From assembly GCF_002802965.1 (NCBI RefSeq), contig NZ_NXGA01000001.1, forward strand, positions 3,693,343 to 3,757,342: a DNA stretch of 64,000 nt, written 5' to 3'. Within the stretch, counting starts at the first letter, position 1, and every line of letters begins with the position of its first letter. A program made the position numbers and the translations under genes. Positions 63,521 to 64,000 of this stretch are shown one piece after another. The notes below the pieces were generated by a model. It saw nothing but the letters and a program-made list of their open reading frames with translations, was not told where the DNA came from and searched no databases. The DNA comes from Sporolactobacillus pectinivorans (GTDB lineage: Bacteria > Bacillota > Bacilli > Bacillales > Sporolactobacillaceae).

Positions 63521-63683
63521 TTTTTTCATCCCCTAATAGAGTTGTCTTTAACAGCACCTTGTATTTTCTAACGCAATATTGCAAAATTAACCATCATTTA
63601 TCTCTCTTTCAAACCTACAGATCAAAGTTTGTCAGTGATTTGTAAGCTTTTTTTTCATCTGCCATTTTGATTACATGAGCAGT

Positions 63684-64000
63684 CTATTTTTCTAATTGAT
63701 TTAAACCCTCTTCAATAATGTCAATCCCTTTTTGCAACTGATCATCCGTGATCGTCAAAGGCGACAAAAAACGAATGCAGTTTCCATTTATTCCAGCATT
63801 CAAAAGCAGCAAACCATGATCATTAGCATAATGAACAATGCGTCCTGTCCTTTTTGAGTCAGGTAGTTTAGAAACGCGATCCTCAACAAATTCAACCGCC
63901 GCCATAGCACCCAGACGTCTGACATCACCTACGAAAGGAAATTTTTCTTTCCATTCATTTGCTCGCTGCTCAAATAGTGATCCGATTTTCTCTGCTCTTT
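63684..64000 (-). CDS. gabT: 4-aminobutyrate aminotransferase-like protein, C-terminal part
   Basis: Only the last 105 codons are in the window; the frame is open to the right edge. It reads RAEKIGSLFEQRANEWKEKF, VGDVRRLGAMAAVEFVEDR, then HGLLLLNAGINGNCIRFLSP and LTITDDQLQKGIDIIEEGL, the well-conserved end of class III PLP aminotransferases of the GabT type. The PLP lysine is outside the window. The operon gabT-permease-nitrilase points to degradation of GABA or a similar omega-amino compound to a semialdehyde. Confidence 0.85.
   Translation of the reverse strand, partial: RAEKIGSLFEQRANEWKEKFPFVGDVRRLGAMAAVEFVEDRVSKLPDSKRTGRIVHYANDHGLLLLNAGINGNCIRFLSPLTITDDQLQKGIDIIEEGLNQLEK

Overview
The window reads as chromosomal DNA of a low-to-moderate GC, Gram-positive Bacillota of the Bacillales type. 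The pointers are AAGGAGG-type ribosome binding sites, a T-box, a SAM-I riboswitch, a cre-like site, a Rap-Phr quorum module, a SacB-independent sucrose PTS locus and an AsnC/MerR/LacI/WYL regulator mix. A spore-forming lactic type such as Sporolactobacillus would fit, but the sequence alone does not settle genus. No rRNA, tRNA or CRISPR array was seen.

Layout. 0-9 kb: end of an MFS pump, an MBL-fold hydrolase, a Rap-like sensor with an overlapping Phr-like pro-peptide that carries three repeats, a quinone-oxidoreductase-type enzyme, an AsnC regulator divergent from two isochorismatase-family hydrolases, then small accessory genes. 9-11 kb: methionyl-tRNA synthetase behind a Met-specific T-box. 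11-21 kb: sugar locus. A leftward scrA-scrK-GH36-GH13 operon (sucrose PTS transporter, fructokinase, alpha-galactosidase, alpha-1,6-glucosidase) faces a rightward scrB-scrR pair, with promoters and catabolite sites between. The GH36 gene is split by two single-base shifts. 21-32 kb: accessory region with broken genes, an AraC-GyrI regulator, an MFS pump, an S66 peptidase, a GC-rich MerR-ABC exporter operon with a 19-bp-spacer promoter, and small AT-rich genes. 32-34 kb: acyl-CoA ligase.

34-41 kb: a strong promoter and a SAM-I riboswitch precede a complete oligopeptide-type ABC importer (binding protein, two ATPases, two permeases) ending in a stand-alone C39-like cysteine peptidase. 41-45 kb: malate:quinone oxidoreductase and an aldo/keto reductase. 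45-49 kb: a UvrA-like ABC protein with a GyrI-like binding protein, divergent from a WYL-type regulator. 49-52.7 kb: a histidine kinase / response regulator / ABC exporter module with three helically phased repeats in front of the exporter. 52.7-53.9 kb: mostly gene debris.

54-59 kb: a sigma-54 activator with an N-terminal HPr-like domain sits upstream of a -24/-12 promoter and glpF-dhaK-dhaL-dhaM, a PTS-driven dihydroxyacetone pathway. 59-64 kb: a LysR/SDR divergent pair, then a leftward gabT-permease-nitrilase operon running off the window edge.

The most interesting systems are the repeat-bearing Rap-Phr cassette with an apparent ATT start, the SAM-riboswitch/Opp/C39 operon, and the HPr-containing sigma-54 activator with its matching promoter and putative enhancer. 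Several frameshifts fall in homopolymers, so raw-read checks are needed before calling those genes dead.
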